Shown here: positions 5,569 to 5,581 of the stretch, one piece after another | How positions within the stretch are numbered: the first letter of the stretch is position 1 | Layout: the number at the start of each line of letters is the position of its first letter | DNA from: Alphaproteobacteria bacterium | GTDB lineage: Bacteria; Pseudomonadota; Alphaproteobacteria; Rs-D84 | DNA: 5,581 bases | Assembly (NCBI GenBank): GCA_016301865.1 | Contig: JAEDOP010000055.1 | Coordinates: forward strand, 1-5,581 | Direction: 5' to 3' | Notes under the pieces: model-generated | Seen by the model: only the letters and a program-made list of their open reading frames with translations | What the model was told of the DNA's origin: nothing | Database searches by the model: none | Translations under genes and position numbers: made by a program

Positions 5569-5581
5569 CATAAAAACCATA

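Overview
The window fits an uncultured alphaproteobacterium with moderate-to-low GC content and a compact genome. The evidence is the alphaproteobacterial style of the TopA C-terminus, the GIY-YIG protein ending in an NPDW-type motif, and dispersed 'CCCCGAC....GTCGGGG' palindromes like those scattered through many alphaproteobacterial genomes. The lineage is inferred from protein and repeat style only. Genus cannot be settled from this window.

Layout. Positions 1-1427 (+) carry the C-terminal half of topA (DNA topoisomerase I), cut by the left window edge just before the active-site tyrosine. Two bases later dnaG (primase) runs from 1430 to 3049 (+), so the two are probably co-transcribed. 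A heptamer repeat overlaps the dnaG stop, and a strong hairpin terminator follows at 3096-3137.

Positions 3138-4260 form an AT-rich accessory island. It holds three copies of a palindromic repeat (about 34-62 bp), a small GIY-YIG nuclease gene on the minus strand (3452-3769), and the C-terminal part of an outer-membrane beta-barrel protein (3866-4258, +) that lacks its signal peptide. Two of the palindromes, in opposite orientation, bracket the GIY-YIG gene. The beta-barrel fragment begins right at one of them, as if a cassette had landed in an older gene. The island is flanked by two nearly identical terminator hairpins in the same orientation.

Positions 4362-5441 (-) carry a complete ychF (OLA1-type ATPase). 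Downstream it has a double-hairpin repeat and the second terminator. Upstream there is a small hairpin over its ribosome binding site, a short repeated motif and a possible promoter.

The core genes serve DNA topology (TopA), replication priming (DnaG) and translation/stress-linked ATP hydrolysis (YchF). They appear ordinary and intact where visible. The interest lies in the island between them: a possible GIY-YIG/palindrome module. That idea is inference from layout and is not proven here.
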